This document shows positions 45,137 through 55,691 of a DNA stretch of 64,000 nucleotides, in pieces. The DNA is from Streptomyces zhaozhouensis (GTDB lineage Bacteria; Actinomycetota; Actinomycetes; Streptomycetales; Streptomycetaceae). Location of the stretch: NCBI RefSeq assembly GCF_900230195.1, contig NZ_OCNE01000005.1, positions 245,475 through 309,474 of the forward strand, given 5' to 3'. A model generated the notes under the pieces. That model saw only the letters and a program-made list of their open reading frames with translations. It was not told the origin of the DNA and made no database searches. Numbering within the stretch: the first letter of the stretch is position 1; every line of letters starts with the position of its first letter. Both the position numbers and the translations under genes were made by a program.

Positions 45137-46087
45137 ATGGGCGCGGGACACGATCACGGCCGGCTGGGTGACGGCCACGGACACGGCGCCAGGGAGACCA
45201 GGGGCGCGGCCTATCGGGGGCGCCTGTGGGTGGCGCTCGGCATAGCCGGGCTGCTGCTGGTGGGGCAGCTCGTCGGGGCGTGGGTCACGGGCTCGCTGGC
45301 GCTGCTGGCGGACGCGGGGCATGTCGCGACGGACGCCGTCGGGATCGGGATGGCACTGGCCGCGATCCACTTCGCCAACCGGCCGGCCGACAGCGAGCGG
45401 CGCACGTTCGGGCTGGCACGGATGGAGATCCTGGCCGCGCTGGTCAACTGTCTGCTGCTGCTGGGGGTGGGCGGCTACATCCTGGTCGAGTCGATCAGCA
45501 GGCTGCGCGAGCCGACGGAGGTGCCGGGGGCGACGACGATCGTCTTCGGCGTGGTGGGACTCGCGTTGAACTGCCTCTCGCTGGCGCTGCTGATGCGCGG
45601 CCAACGGGAGAACCTGAACGTCAGGGGCGCCTTCCTCGAGGTGCTGGCGGACGCGTTGGGCTCGGTCGCGGTGATCGCCGCGGCGCTGGTCATCCTGCTG
45701 ACCGGCTGGCAGCGCGCCGACCCGGTGGCCTCGCTGCTGATCGCGCTGATGATCGTGCCGCGCACGGTGAAGCTGGCCAGGGAGGCGCTGGAGGTGCTGC
45801 TGGAGTCCGCGCCGAGGGACGTGCGGGTGGCCGAGGTGCGCGACCACATCCTGGAGCTTCCGGGGGTCGAGGGCGTGCACGACCTGCACGTGTGGACGAT
45901 CACCTCGGGGATGCCCGTGCTGACGGCGCACGTCGTGGTCAGCCCCGAGCTCCTCGACGAGGTAGGGCACGAGCAGACCCTCCACGAGTTGCAGGCGTGT
46001 CTGGGCAGCCACTTCGACGTGGCGCACTGCACGTTCCAACTGGAGCCCTCCGGGCACGCCGCCCACGAGGCGGGGCTCTGCCACTGA
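45137..46087 (+). CDS. Cation diffusion facilitator (CzcD-like zinc/cobalt efflux)
   Basis: 316-aa membrane transporter with six hydrophobic segments. The N-terminus is His-rich (GHDHGRLGDGHGHG). The metal site residues are in LLADAGHVATDAV (segment 2) and LEVLADALGSVAV (segment 5); a cytoplasmic C-terminal domain with DLHVWTITSG follows. It expels Zn2+ or similar ions by proton antiport. ATG 45137 follows AGAGGGGGCG. No metal-responsive regulator is adjacent. Confidence 0.92.
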   Translation: MGAGHDHGRLGDGHGHGARETRGAAYRGRLWVALGIAGLLLVGQLVGAWVTGSLALLADAGHVATDAVGIGMALAAIHFANRPADSERRTFGLARMEILAALVNCLLLLGVGGYILVESISRLREPTEVPGATTIVFGVVGLALNCLSLALLMRGQRENLNVRGAFLEVLADALGSVAVIAAALVILLTGWQRADPVASLLIALMIVPRTVKLAREALEVLLESAPRDVRVAEVRDHILELPGVEGVHDLHVWTITSGMPVLTAHVVVSPELLDEVGHEQTLHELQACLGSHFDVAHCTFQLEPSGHAAHEAGLCH

Positions 46088-46122
46088 GCCGCCGGCCGGG
46101 CCCGCGGCCGCGCGGGCGGCGG

Positions 46123-46644
46123 TCACGGGCCCGGCGGGGGCGGGCCGCCGGCCACCCCGTCCAGGGGCAGGACGGCCCAGACGACCTTGCCGCCGCCGCC
46201 CGCCGCCCGCACCCCGCAGGAACCGCCCGCCTCCTGGGCCGTGGCCTGCACGAGCAGCAGGCCGCGCCCGCCGGTGCGGTGCCGCTCCGGGCTGGCGGCC
46301 AGCGCGTGCGGGCGGTAGGGGTGGCCGTCCTCGACGCGGAGCCAGACCCAACGGGCGTCCACGGCGACCTCGACGCCTATCGCCGGGGTCAGCAGCGCGG
46401 CGTGCCGCACCACGTTGGTGACCAGCTCGGTCAGGACGAGTAACAGCCCGTGCAGGCGGTCCCCGGTCAGCGGGGCGCCCCGGCGGCGCAGCAGGTCGCG
46501 CACCGCGTGCCTCGCCTGCGGCACCGACGCCTCCACGGGCGGGAAGGTGAACGCCCAGGCGCCCTGCCAGTCGGGGGGCGGCGGGTGCCCGGCCGCGTCG
46601 GCGGCGGGCGGGGCCGGTGACGATCTGTCGACGATGTTCGACAC
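46123..46644 (-). CDS. Anti-sigma-factor-type serine kinase/ATPase (RsbW-like), with a TTA codon
   Basis: 173-aa HATPase_c-type protein of the RsbW/SpoIIAB group: TELVTNVVRHA (N box), RVEDGHPYRP (G1) and GGRGLLLVQATA (G2). Such proteins bind and silence sigma factors or phosphorylate anti-anti-sigma factors. No sigma factor or antagonist gene is adjacent. The start is GTG at 46644 with GAGGAG upstream. Leucine 68 is TTA (46441-46443), so it should need bldA. The first 30 residues and the tail are Pro/Gly-rich. Confidence 0.88.
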   Translation of the reverse strand: MSNIVDRSSPAPPAADAAGHPPPPDWQGAWAFTFPPVEASVPQARHAVRDLLRRRGAPLTGDRLHGLLLVLTELVTNVVRHAALLTPAIGVEVAVDARWVWLRVEDGHPYRPHALAASPERHRTGGRGLLLVQATAQEAGGSCGVRAAGGGGKVVWAVLPLDGVAGGPPPPGP

Positions 46645-47314
46645 GTCCGTGCTCCTCGTCCTCGAAGTCTGCGCGCTCCCGGGGAAAACGACCCCGAAAC
46701 GTGCGCGTCCGGTTCCTTCGCCGCCCGCTTCCGTCCGTTCGGGGGCGGAAACGCCGGCTCCTGGCGGGGTGTCGGCAGCGTGGCCGTCGACATACCCACT
46801 GTGTCGAGTGTTGGCATGTGCCAGCGCAACATGACGCGGTGCACGAAACTCACGAGAAAGCGGTCATATTCCGATCAACAGCCTTCGCTTTCGACCTAGT
46901 TGAAGGCTGATGCGATCGTTTGCCCCCGGCGCAACGTTTCACTCCGGGGAGCGTCACGGAGTCGGGCCGCTCGGGCGGGCGTTCGCGGGGGCCGAGCGGC
47001 GCTCACCCGTCCGGACGGGCGCACGGTGGTGAACGCGTCGAGAAGCAACGCACCGGCGCGAGCGCCGGCACAGAAGCACCACCGTGTCGCGAATATACGG
47101 AAGTTGAGAAATCGGACTGCCACACGGCGACCACCTGGTACCTTTCGGTACAGGCACTCCCATACATGCCTACTATCACGAAGTATAGGAATTGCCGCGA
47201 ACCATAAGGAATGGGGCAGAGCCCTCTTCCAGGCGCCATTTCGGAGAGTGTTCGAGACGCTTCAGGGGCAAGGTCATCCCGACTTGATTCCCTGGACGTT
47301 GGAGTGCTGCTGTC
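46645..47314. other. Divergent intergenic region between the anti-sigma and ABC exporter genes
   Basis: 670 bases of lower GC than the surroundings with no convincing gene. It contains the inverted repeat at 46879-46909 and AT-rich stretches near 46840-46920 and 47095-47215, which probably hold promoters for one or both divergent genes. It is unusually long for this genome. Confidence 0.5.
46879..46909. repeat. Inverted repeat in the long divergent region
   Basis: CAGCCTTC (46879-46886) is the reverse complement of GAAGGCTG (46902-46909), with a 15-base loop. It could be an operator or a terminator of an undetected short transcript. Confidence 0.45.
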
Positions 47315-49081
47315 ATGGCTCTTCCGCAAGGTCCCCTGGAGCATCGCTACCGGGGGGAACACCCGGTGCGGACCCTCGCCTACCTCTTCCGGGACGACCG
47401 CCTCCGGCTCCTGGTCGCCGTCTTAGCGTTCGTGGTCAAGCACAGCCCCGTGTGGCTGCTGCCCCTGGTCACGGCCAACATCATCGACATCGTGGTGGAG
47501 CGCCGCCCGATCGACCAACTCGGCGGCAACACCCTGGTGCTGCTGGTCGTCCTGATGCTCAACTACCCCACCCACCTGCTCTATGTCCGGTGTATGCACG
47601 GCAGCGTCCGACGGGTGGGCACCGGGCTGCGGTCCGCGCTCTGCCGCCGGATGCAGGAGCTGTCGATCGGCTACCACTCCCGGGTCAGCGCCAGCGCGCT
47701 CCAGACCAAGGTCATCAGGGACGTGGAGAACATCGAGGTCTCCGCCCAACAGAGCGCCGACACGGGCCTGGCCGCCATCATCACGCTGACCGGCGGCCTC
47801 GCGGTGATCGCCTTCCGGGTGCCGACCGCGCTGCCCGCGTTCATCGTGATCGTGCCCGCCGCCGCCTGGCTGATCCGCCGGCTGCGCACCCGGCTGCGCA
47901 GCAAGAACGAGCAGTACCGCCGGCAGGTGGAACAGCTCTCCACCCGCGTCGGCGAGATGACCAGCCTGATCCCCGTCACCCGGGCGCACGGACTGGAGCG
48001 GACGGCCATCGGCCGGGTCGAGGGCTCCCTCAGCCAGGTACTCCGCGCCGGCATACGGCTCGACCTGCTCAACGGCCACTTCGGCGCGCTGGCGTGGATC
48101 CTGCTCAACGCGATCGGCATCGGATTCCTGGCGGGCGCCGCGTTGATCTCCTACTACGCCTGGCTACCGATCACCGCCGGTGACGTCGTGATGCTCAGTA
48201 CGTTCTTCACCACCCTCACCGGGTCGATGACCATGCTGATGGGGCTGGCCCCGATCATCACCAAGGGCCTGGAGTCGGTGCGTTCGGCCGGCGAGGTCCT
48301 CCAGGCCCCCGACCTGGAGGAGAACACGGGCAAGACCCAGGTCGACGAGGTCAAGGGCGGCCTGCGGTTCGAGGGCGTGACGCACCGCTACGACGGGGAC
48401 GGACCGGCCGCCGTGGTCGACTTCGACCTGACGGTGCCGCCGGGCGAGACCGTCGCGCTGGTGGGCGCCTCGGGCGCCGGCAAGTCCACGGTGCTCAACC
48501 TGCTGATCGGCTTCATCCGCCCCGGCTCGGGACGCATCCTGCTGGACGGGGCCGACATGAGCACCCTGGACCTGCGCAGCTACCGCCGTTTCCTGTCCGT
48601 CGTCCCCCAGGAGTCGGTGCTCTTCGAGGGCACCATCCGGGAGAACGTCGGCTACGGGATGCCCGACGTGGACACCGCCACCGTCCGCGCCGCGCTGCGG
48701 GACGCCAACGCGCTGGAGTTCGTCGAGCGGCTCCCCGAGGGGCTGGAGACCATCGTGGGCGAGCGCGGGGCGCGGCTCTCCGGCGGCCAGCGGCAACGCA
48801 TCGCCATCGCCAGGGCGTTGATCCGCGACCCCCGCATCCTGGTGCTGGACGAGGCCACCTCGGCGCTCGACACCCGCTCGGAGGCGCTGGTGCAGGAGGC
48901 GATGGACCGCCTGATGCGCGGACGGACCGTCTTCGTCGTGGCGCACCGCCTGTCCACCGTGCGGAACGCGGACCGGATCGTGGTGATGGAGCACGGCCGG
49001 ATCTCGGAGGTCGGGACCCATGCCGAGCTGCTGCGGCGCGGCGGGGCCTACTCCCGGTTGCAGGCGGGTCAGATCACCTGA
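47315..49081 (+). CDS. ABC exporter half-transporter (membrane + ATPase), with a TTA codon
   Basis: 588-aa type-I exporter. Six membrane segments lie in about residues 30-290, followed by an ATPase domain with Walker A GASGAGKST (near 385), signature LSGGQ (near 488), Walker B ILVLDEATSALD and the H-loop AHRLSTV. It probably works as a homodimer to export a lipid, peptide or natural product. Substrate unknown, and no biosynthetic genes are adjacent. Codon 37 is TTA (47423-47425), so it should be made only when bldA is active. GGAG lies 10 bases before the ATG. Confidence 0.9.
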   Translation: MALPQGPLEHRYRGEHPVRTLAYLFRDDRLRLLVAVLAFVVKHSPVWLLPLVTANIIDIVVERRPIDQLGGNTLVLLVVLMLNYPTHLLYVRCMHGSVRRVGTGLRSALCRRMQELSIGYHSRVSASALQTKVIRDVENIEVSAQQSADTGLAAIITLTGGLAVIAFRVPTALPAFIVIVPAAAWLIRRLRTRLRSKNEQYRRQVEQLSTRVGEMTSLIPVTRAHGLERTAIGRVEGSLSQVLRAGIRLDLLNGHFGALAWILLNAIGIGFLAGAALISYYAWLPITAGDVVMLSTFFTTLTGSMTMLMGLAPIITKGLESVRSAGEVLQAPDLEENTGKTQVDEVKGGLRFEGVTHRYDGDGPAAVVDFDLTVPPGETVALVGASGAGKSTVLNLLIGFIRPGSGRILLDGADMSTLDLRSYRRFLSVVPQESVLFEGTIRENVGYGMPDVDTATVRAALRDANALEFVERLPEGLETIVGERGARLSGGQRQRIAIARALIRDPRILVLDEATSALDTRSEALVQEAMDRLMRGRTVFVVAHRLSTVRNADRIVVMEHGRISEVGTHAELLRRGGAYSRLQAGQIT

Positions 49082-49117
49082 GGGGTGCCCGACCCGCCCG
49101 CGGGGGCCGGATCCGGC

Positions 49118-50743
<1,626 letters not shown>

Positions 50744-50770
50744 GAGCGCCTTCCGGGGGTGCGTGCCGGG

Positions 50771-50789
50771 CGTCGCCGACGCGGCGACG
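50771..50789 (-). promoter_or_regulatory. Leader hairpin before the ABC-F gene
   Basis: CGTCGCCG (50771-50778) pairs with CGGCGACG (50782-50789) around a 3-base loop, about 28 bases upstream of the ABC-F start. It could control ribosome access or mark an attenuation site; no U-tract follows. Confidence 0.5.
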
Positions 50790-50920
50790 GGCCGAGGGTG
50801 ATCAGCGGAACGCGAAGTGACACCGGGCCCGAGGGGACGCCGGGTGACGAGGAAGGCGGGGATGCGAAAGGGGGAACTGCCGAGAATGGTCAGCAGGAGC
50901 GTCTCCCGTGGCCTCCGAGG

Positions 50921-51001
50921 TCAACCGCTGAGAAGCATGGCGCTCGTGCCGCCGCGTGACACGCGGCGAGGAACACGAACCGACCGGGCTCGCGGTGTCA
51001 T
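50921..51001 (-). CDS. Upstream ORF of the ABC-F gene (26 aa)
   Basis: ATG at 51001 and TGA at 50921-50923 define an Arg/Ser-rich peptide (MTPRARSVRV... ending MLLSG) in the ABC-F leader. GAGG motifs lie 3 and 12 bases upstream. A near-perfect palindrome (50950-50968) lies inside it. A ribosome stalled on this ORF by an antibiotic could change the leader fold. Expression is inferred. Confidence 0.5.
   Translation of the reverse strand: MTPRARSVRVPRRVSRGGTSAMLLSG
50950..50968. promoter_or_regulatory. Palindrome within the upstream ORF
   Basis: CGCCGCGTG and CACGCGGCG are exact reverse complements separated by one base. In RNA it forms an 8-bp stem with a 3-base loop spanning uORF codons 11-18. 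Confidence 0.55.
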
Positions 51002-51107
51002 GGACCTCAGATCCTCAACGATGCTCCCGACATCGACGACAGAGACGCGGACGATTCTAACGAGCGCCCGGGAAGCGGGCAAACGACTGACGGCCGGCGG
51101 GACACCG

Positions 51108-51149
51108 AAGCGCCGTTCCCCGGGACCGGGACCCCGGGGAACGGCGCTT
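51108..51149. terminator. Strong hairpin terminator after the desaturase gene
   Basis: 17-bp perfect stem (51108-51124 with 51133-51149) and an 8-base loop, 26 bases after the desaturase stop on the minus strand. It separates the desaturase transcript from the ABC-F leader. Confidence 0.8.
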
Positions 51150-51175
51150 TCGGGCACTACTCGGTGGACGCGTGC

Positions 51176-52156
51176 TCAGCTCTCGCGCGCCCTGCGCGCC
51201 TCCAGCCGGGCGCGACGGGCGGCGAGCCGCTCGTCGAAGATCCGCGCCTCGGAGTCCAGCCCCCCGAGGAACGTGCCCAGCTCGTCCTGCGCCTTCAGCC
51301 CCTCCGGACTCAGCCCGCCGATCTCCATCACACCGAGGTACCGCAGCACCGGCTGGAGAACGTCGTCGAGATGGATGCGCAGGTTGTAGATCCCGCCGAT
51401 GGCCATCCGCGCGGCGGCCCGCTCGAAGCCGGGAATGCCGTGACCCGGCATCCGGAAGCCGACCACCACGTCCCGCACCGCGCGCATCGTCTGGTCGGGC
51501 GCGATCTCGAACGCCGCGCGCAGCAGGTTGCGGTAGAAGACCATGTGCAGGTTCTCGTCGGTCGCGATGCGCGCCAGCAGCTTGTCGCAGACCGGGTCTC
51601 CGGACTCACGGCCCGTGTTGCGGTGAGATATACGCGTCGCCAGCTCCTGGAAGGCGACATAGGCCACGGAGTGCAGCATCGAGTGCGCGTTGTCCGACTC
51701 GAAGCCCTCGGACATGTGGGCCATCCGGAAGTTCTCCAGCTGGACCGGGTCCACCGCGCGCGTGGTGAGCAGGTAGTCCCGCAGCACGATCCCGTGGCGG
51801 CCCTCCTCGGCGGTCCAGCGGTGCACCCAGGTGCCCCAGGCGCCCTCGCGGCCGAAGATGGTGGCGATCTCGTGGTGGTAGCTGGGGAGGTTGTCCTCGG
51901 TCAGCAGGTTGACCACGAGCGCGGTGCGTCCGACGTCGGACACCTTGGACTGCTCCAGGGACCAGGGCTCGCCGCCCATCGGGCCGTCGAAGTCGCGCCC
52001 CTGGCTCCAGGGCACGTACTCGTGCGGCATCCAGTCCTTGGCCGCCTTCAGATGACGGTTCAACTCGGTCTCGACGACCTCCTCCAACGCATAGATCAGC
52101 CTGGCGTCCGTCCAGTCGCCCGATCTACCGGTGGGGTGGGCTGGGTCGAGGGTCAC
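51176..52156 (-). CDS. desA: Acyl-[acyl-carrier-protein] desaturase (DesA type)
   Basis: 326-aa di-iron stearoyl-ACP-type desaturase. The two ExxH motifs that hold the iron are EEGRH near residue 120 and DENLH near 205, in a ferritin-like helical bundle with further Glu residues in ALEEVVETELNRH. It introduces a double bond into acyl-ACP and so adjusts membrane fluidity. The start is GTG at 52156 with GGGAG upstream. The promoter carries an operator-like palindrome (52201-52212). Confidence 0.92.
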   Translation of the reverse strand: MTLDPAHPTGRSGDWTDARLIYALEEVVETELNRHLKAAKDWMPHEYVPWSQGRDFDGPMGGEPWSLEQSKVSDVGRTALVVNLLTEDNLPSYHHEIATIFGREGAWGTWVHRWTAEEGRHGIVLRDYLLTTRAVDPVQLENFRMAHMSEGFESDNAHSMLHSVAYVAFQELATRISHRNTGRESGDPVCDKLLARIATDENLHMVFYRNLLRAAFEIAPDQTMRAVRDVVVGFRMPGHGIPGFERAAARMAIGGIYNLRIHLDDVLQPVLRYLGVMEIGGLSPEGLKAQDELGTFLGGLDSEARIFDERLAARRARLEARRARES

Positions 52157-52182
52157 ATGATCTCCCGCGCTGTTCCAAAGAT

Positions 52183-52216
52183 ACTTACGACACCGTAGGT
52201 TACGGTACCGTAGGTT
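52183..52216 (-). promoter_or_regulatory. Desaturase promoter with operator-like palindrome and direct repeats
   Basis: TACGGTACCGTA (52201-52212) is a perfect 12-bp palindrome. ACCGTAGGTT occurs twice, 15 bases apart (52192-52201 and 52207-52216). A TAAGTA -10 candidate lies at 52188-52183 on the minus strand, so a bound repressor would cover the -35 region. A TetR-type fatty-acid regulator is the likely binder by analogy. Confidence 0.55.
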
Positions 52217-52263
52217 GTTACTCGCCAGTCTGGCAAGGAACTGCGTGGCAACTCACAACGGAA

Positions 52264-52291
52264 ACGGCCGGGACCCGAAGGTCCCGGCCGT
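52264..52291. terminator. Terminator of tex
   Basis: ACGGCCGGGACC (52264-52275) pairs with GGTCCCGGCCGT (52280-52291) around a CGAA loop, 39 bases after the tex stop. A 12-bp perfect stem. Confidence 0.75.
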
Positions 52292-52330
52292 CCTCGTGCC
52301 CGCCAACCGCCGTGCGGCGCCGGGGTGTTG

Positions 52331-54745
52331 TCAGCGGCGGCCCCGCTCGGGGCGCACCAGACCCGCCCGGCGCAGCGCGTCGGCCATGGCGCTGTTCGAC
52401 GGCTCGGCGCCGCCGGAGCGCTGGCCTCCGCCGCCCGAACGCTGACCGCCGCCGGCGCCGCCCCCGCGCCGCGCGCCGCCGTTGCGCCGGTCGCGCTGCC
52501 GGGGCGCGCCGCCCCGCTCCCCGCGCTCCCCGCGCTCGCCCCGCTCCCGGCCGGCGCCCGGCTCGTCGTCGAGCCGCAGCGTCAGCGAGATGCGCTTGCG
52601 CGGCACGTCCACGTCCAGCACCTTGACCTTGACGATGTCCCCCGGCTTGACGACCTCGCGCGGGTCGGAGACGAACTTCCGCGACATCGCCGAGACATGG
52701 ACCAGGCCGTCCTGGTGGACCCCGACGTCGACGAACGCGCCGAAGGCCGCCACGTTCGAGACCACGCCCTCCAGCGTCATCCCCGGCTCCAGGTCCCCGA
52801 GCTTCTCCACGCCCTCCTTGAAGCGGGCCGTGCGGAACGCGGGCCTGGGGTCGCGCCCCGGCTTCTCCAGCTCCCCGATGATGTCGGTGACCGTCGGCAG
52901 CCCGAAAGTGTCGTCCACGAAGTCGGCCGGGCGCAGCGCGCGCAGCGCCGGGCCGTTCCCCACCAGGGACGCCACGTCGCCGCCCGTGGTCTTCACCATG
53001 CGGCGCACCACCGGATACGCCTCCGGGTGCACGGCCGAGGCGTCCAGCGGGTCCTCGCCGTCCCTGATCCGCAGGAAGCCGGCGCACTGCTCGAACGCCT
53101 TCGGCCCCAGCCTGGGCACCTGCCGCAGCGCGGCGCGGCCCGTGAACGGGCCGTTGCCGTCACGGTGGGCCACGATGTTCTCCGCGAGGGTGGTGCCGAT
53201 GCCGGAGACGCGGGCGAGCAGCGGCACGGACGCCGTGTTGACGTCGACGCCCACGCCGTTGACGCAGTCCTCGACCACCGCGTCCAGCGAGCGGGAGAGC
53301 TTCACCTCGGACAGGTCGTGCTGGTACTGACCGACCCCGATCGAACGGGGATCGATCTTGACCAGCTCGGCCAGCGGGTCCTGGAGGCGCCGGGCGATGG
53401 AGACCGCGCCGCGCAGGGACACGTCCAGCTCGGGCAGCTCCCTGGCCGCGTAGGCGGAGGCCGAGTAGACCGAGGCACCGGCCTCGGAGACCATCATGCG
53501 GGTGACACCGGCGTCGCCCAGACGGGCGATCAGCTCGCCCGCCAGCTTGTCCGTCTCGCGGGACGCCGTGCCGTTGCCGATGGCGATCAGCTCCACGCCG
53601 TGCGCCTTGACCAGCGCGGCCAGGGTGTCCAACGCGTCGGCCCAACGGCGCTGCGGCGCGTGCGGGTAGACCGTCTCGGTCGCCGCGACCTTGCCCGTGG
53701 CGTCGACCACCGCGACCTTGACCCCGGTGCGCAGCCCCGGGTCGAGCCCCATCGTGGCGCGGGTGCCGGCCGGGGCCGCCAGCAGCAGGTCGCGGAGGTT
53801 GGCGGCGAAGACGCCGACCGCGTCGTCCTCCGCCCGGGTACGCAGCCGGGAGCGCAGGTCGATGCCCAGATGCACCAGGATGCGGGTACGCCAGGCCCAC
53901 CGGACCGTCTCCCCCAGCCAGGCGTCGGCCGGGCGGCCCCGGTCCGCCACGCCGAAGCGGTGCGCGATGGCCCGCTCGAAGGCCGAGGGCCCCTCGCCCT
54001 CCCCCGCCTCGGGCTCCAGGACCAGCTCCAGGACCTCCTCCTTCTCGCCCCGGAACATGGCCAGCACCCGGTGCGAGGGCAGCTCGGTGAACGGCTCGGA
54101 GAAGTCGAAGTAGTCGGAGAACTTGGCGCCCTCCGCCTCCTTGCCCTCCTTGACCCGGGAGACCAACCGGCCGCCGGTCCACATCCGTTCGCGCAGCTCG
54201 CCGATGAGGTCCGCGTCCTCGCCGAAGCGCTCGGTGAGGATGGCGCGCGCCCCGGCCAGCGCCGCGTCCGCGTCCGCGACGCCGCGCTCGGCGTCGACGA
54301 AGGCGGCCGCCGCCGCTGCCGGCGCCACCGAGGGGTCGGACAGCAGCCCGTCGGCCAGCGGCTCCAGGCCGGCCTCCCTGGCGATCTGCGCCTTGGTCCG
54401 CCGCTTCGGCTTGTACGGGAGGTAGATGTCCTCCAGCCTGGCCTTGGTGTCGGCGGCGCGGATGCGGGCGGCCAGCGCGTCGTCCAGCTTGCCCTGGGCG
54501 CTGATCGACTCCAGGATCGCCTCGCGCCGCTCGGTCAACTCGCGCAGGTAGCGGAGCCGTTCCTCCAGGTTGCGCAGCTGGGTGTCGTCCAGCGCGCCGG
54601 TGACCTCCTTGCGGTAGCGGGCGATGAACGGCACCGTCGAACCGCCGTCCAGCAAGTCGACAGCCGCCCTCACCTGCCCCTCCCGGACGCCCAGCTCCTC
54701 GGCGATCCGACCCTCGATGGACCGGCCTGCGACAGGCTCGTGCAC
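52331..54745 (-). CDS. tex: Tex family RNA-binding transcription accessory protein
   Basis: 804-aa Tex protein: N-terminal helical domain ([23 protein letters not shown]), YqgF-like RNase H fold ([18 protein letters not shown]), tandem helix-hairpin-helix ([25 protein letters not shown]) and a C-terminal S1 domain ([25 protein letters not shown]). A Gly/Arg-rich tail with ERGERG repeats follows and may bind RNA. GTG 54745 was chosen because GGAG lies upstream and family homology begins soon after; an ATG at 54805 would add 20 residues without homology. Confidence 0.92.
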   Translation of the reverse strand: MHEPVAGRSIEGRIAEELGVREGQVRAAVDLLDGGSTVPFIARYRKEVTGALDDTQLRNLEERLRYLRELTERREAILESISAQGKLDDALAARIRAADTKARLEDIYLPYKPKRRTKAQIAREAGLEPLADGLLSDPSVAPAAAAAAFVDAERGVADADAALAGARAILTERFGEDADLIGELRERMWTGGRLVSRVKEGKEAEGAKFSDYFDFSEPFTELPSHRVLAMFRGEKEEVLELVLEPEAGEGEGPSAFERAIAHRFGVADRGRPADAWLGETVRWAWRTRILVHLGIDLRSRLRTRAEDDAVGVFAANLRDLLLAAPAGTRATMGLDPGLRTGVKVAVVDATGKVAATETVYPHAPQRRWADALDTLAALVKAHGVELIAIGNGTASRETDKLAGELIARLGDAGVTRMMVSEAGASVYSASAYAARELPELDVSLRGAVSIARRLQDPLAELVKIDPRSIGVGQYQHDLSEVKLSRSLDAVVEDCVNGVGVDVNTASVPLLARVSGIGTTLAENIVAHRDGNGPFTGRAALRQVPRLGPKAFEQCAGFLRIRDGEDPLDASAVHPEAYPVVRRMVKTTGGDVASLVGNGPALRALRPADFVDDTFGLPTVTDIIGELEKPGRDPRPAFRTARFKEGVEKLGDLEPGMTLEGVVSNVAAFGAFVDVGVHQDGLVHVSAMSRKFVSDPREVVKPGDIVKVKVLDVDVPRKRISLTLRLDDEPGAGRERGERGERGERGGAPRQRDRRNGGARRGGGAGGGQRSGGGGQRSGGAEPSNSAMADALRRAGLVRPERGRR

Positions 54746-54845
54746 GATCTCGCTCCGCTTTCCCGGCGCGCCCTGCGCCGCGTTGTGCATTCTGGCAGGA
54801 GGCACCGACAGTCTCCCGGAGAGGCACGCCGCTTACGATGCGGGC

Positions 54846-55541
54846 ATGACAGCGAAGAGCGCGGGAGAGCGATCTCCCAAGGGGTTGAGGGAACGGCGGC
54901 GGCGCGACGTCCAGGACCGACTCCTCCACACGGGCCTTGAGTTGTTTCTCACCCAGGGCTACGAGGCGACCACGGTCAACGGGATAGCGCGCCGGGCCGA
55001 GGTGTCGGAGCGCACCTTCTTCCGCCACCTGGCCTCCAAGGAGGACGTGATCCTGGAGCCGCTGCGGGCCATGCACGTGGTGTTCCGGCAGGAGTTGGCG
55101 CGCCGGCCGGTCAACGAGCCACCGCTGATGAGCCTGCGCCGCACGGTCTCCTCGGCACTGCGGTCCGCGCCGCGGCGGGAACGGCACCTGGCGCTGCGCG
55201 CGCTGCGGGTGATGGGCAGGGACGAGACGGCGCGCTGGGTGGGCGTGCGGCTGGCGCTCGAGCAGCACGGCCGCGTCGCCGAGGCCATCCGCTCCCAGCG
55301 CGGACTCCCGGTGGACGACCCCCGACCCGGGCTGCTCACGGGCGCGTTCGGTTCGGCGACCCTCCAGGCGGCGTCGCGGTGGAGCCGGGATCCGCACGGC
55401 ACCGCGCGTTCCCTGGAGCGTGTCGGCGAGTCGCACTACGCTCTGCTCAACACGGCGCTCGGGAGCGACTGGAGCACCCCCCTTTCCACCGACGGTCCCC
55501 CCGACGCCGAACACCAGCGCAAGCCCCGACCGGCGAGCTGA
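54846..55541 (+). CDS. TetR-family transcriptional regulator
   Basis: 231-aa TetR protein. The helix-turn-helix lies near residues 28-75 (GLELFLTQGYEATTVNGIARRAEVSERTFFRHLASKEDVI). The C-terminal ligand domain is variable, and a disordered tail ends the protein. It is divergent from tex with 100 bases between the starts. Its target is unknown; the nearby desaturase operator is a possible but unproven one. Confidence 0.9.
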   Translation: MTAKSAGERSPKGLRERRRRDVQDRLLHTGLELFLTQGYEATTVNGIARRAEVSERTFFRHLASKEDVILEPLRAMHVVFRQELARRPVNEPPLMSLRRTVSSALRSAPRRERHLALRALRVMGRDETARWVGVRLALEQHGRVAEAIRSQRGLPVDDPRPGLLTGAFGSATLQAASRWSRDPHGTARSLERVGESHYALLNTALGSDWSTPLSTDGPPDAEHQRKPRPAS

Positions 55542-55691
55542 GGGTCCGTCAACTCAGCCACTCCTTCGAGTGATATGAACGGCACACGTGCAGCTGAATT
55601 CTTCACTGACTGCCACGCGTGAGGGGCAGGGTGCGAGACAAACACAGCGCAGTCACTCCCTGACTCCCGTGCGGCAACCGGAGGGTTCACG

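Noticed and set aside
50921..51001. A cysteine-type attenuator leader peptide for the ABC-F upstream ORF
   Set aside because: It begins MTPRAR like some actinobacterial leader peptides, but it has no cysteine codons and no sulfur-metabolism gene follows.
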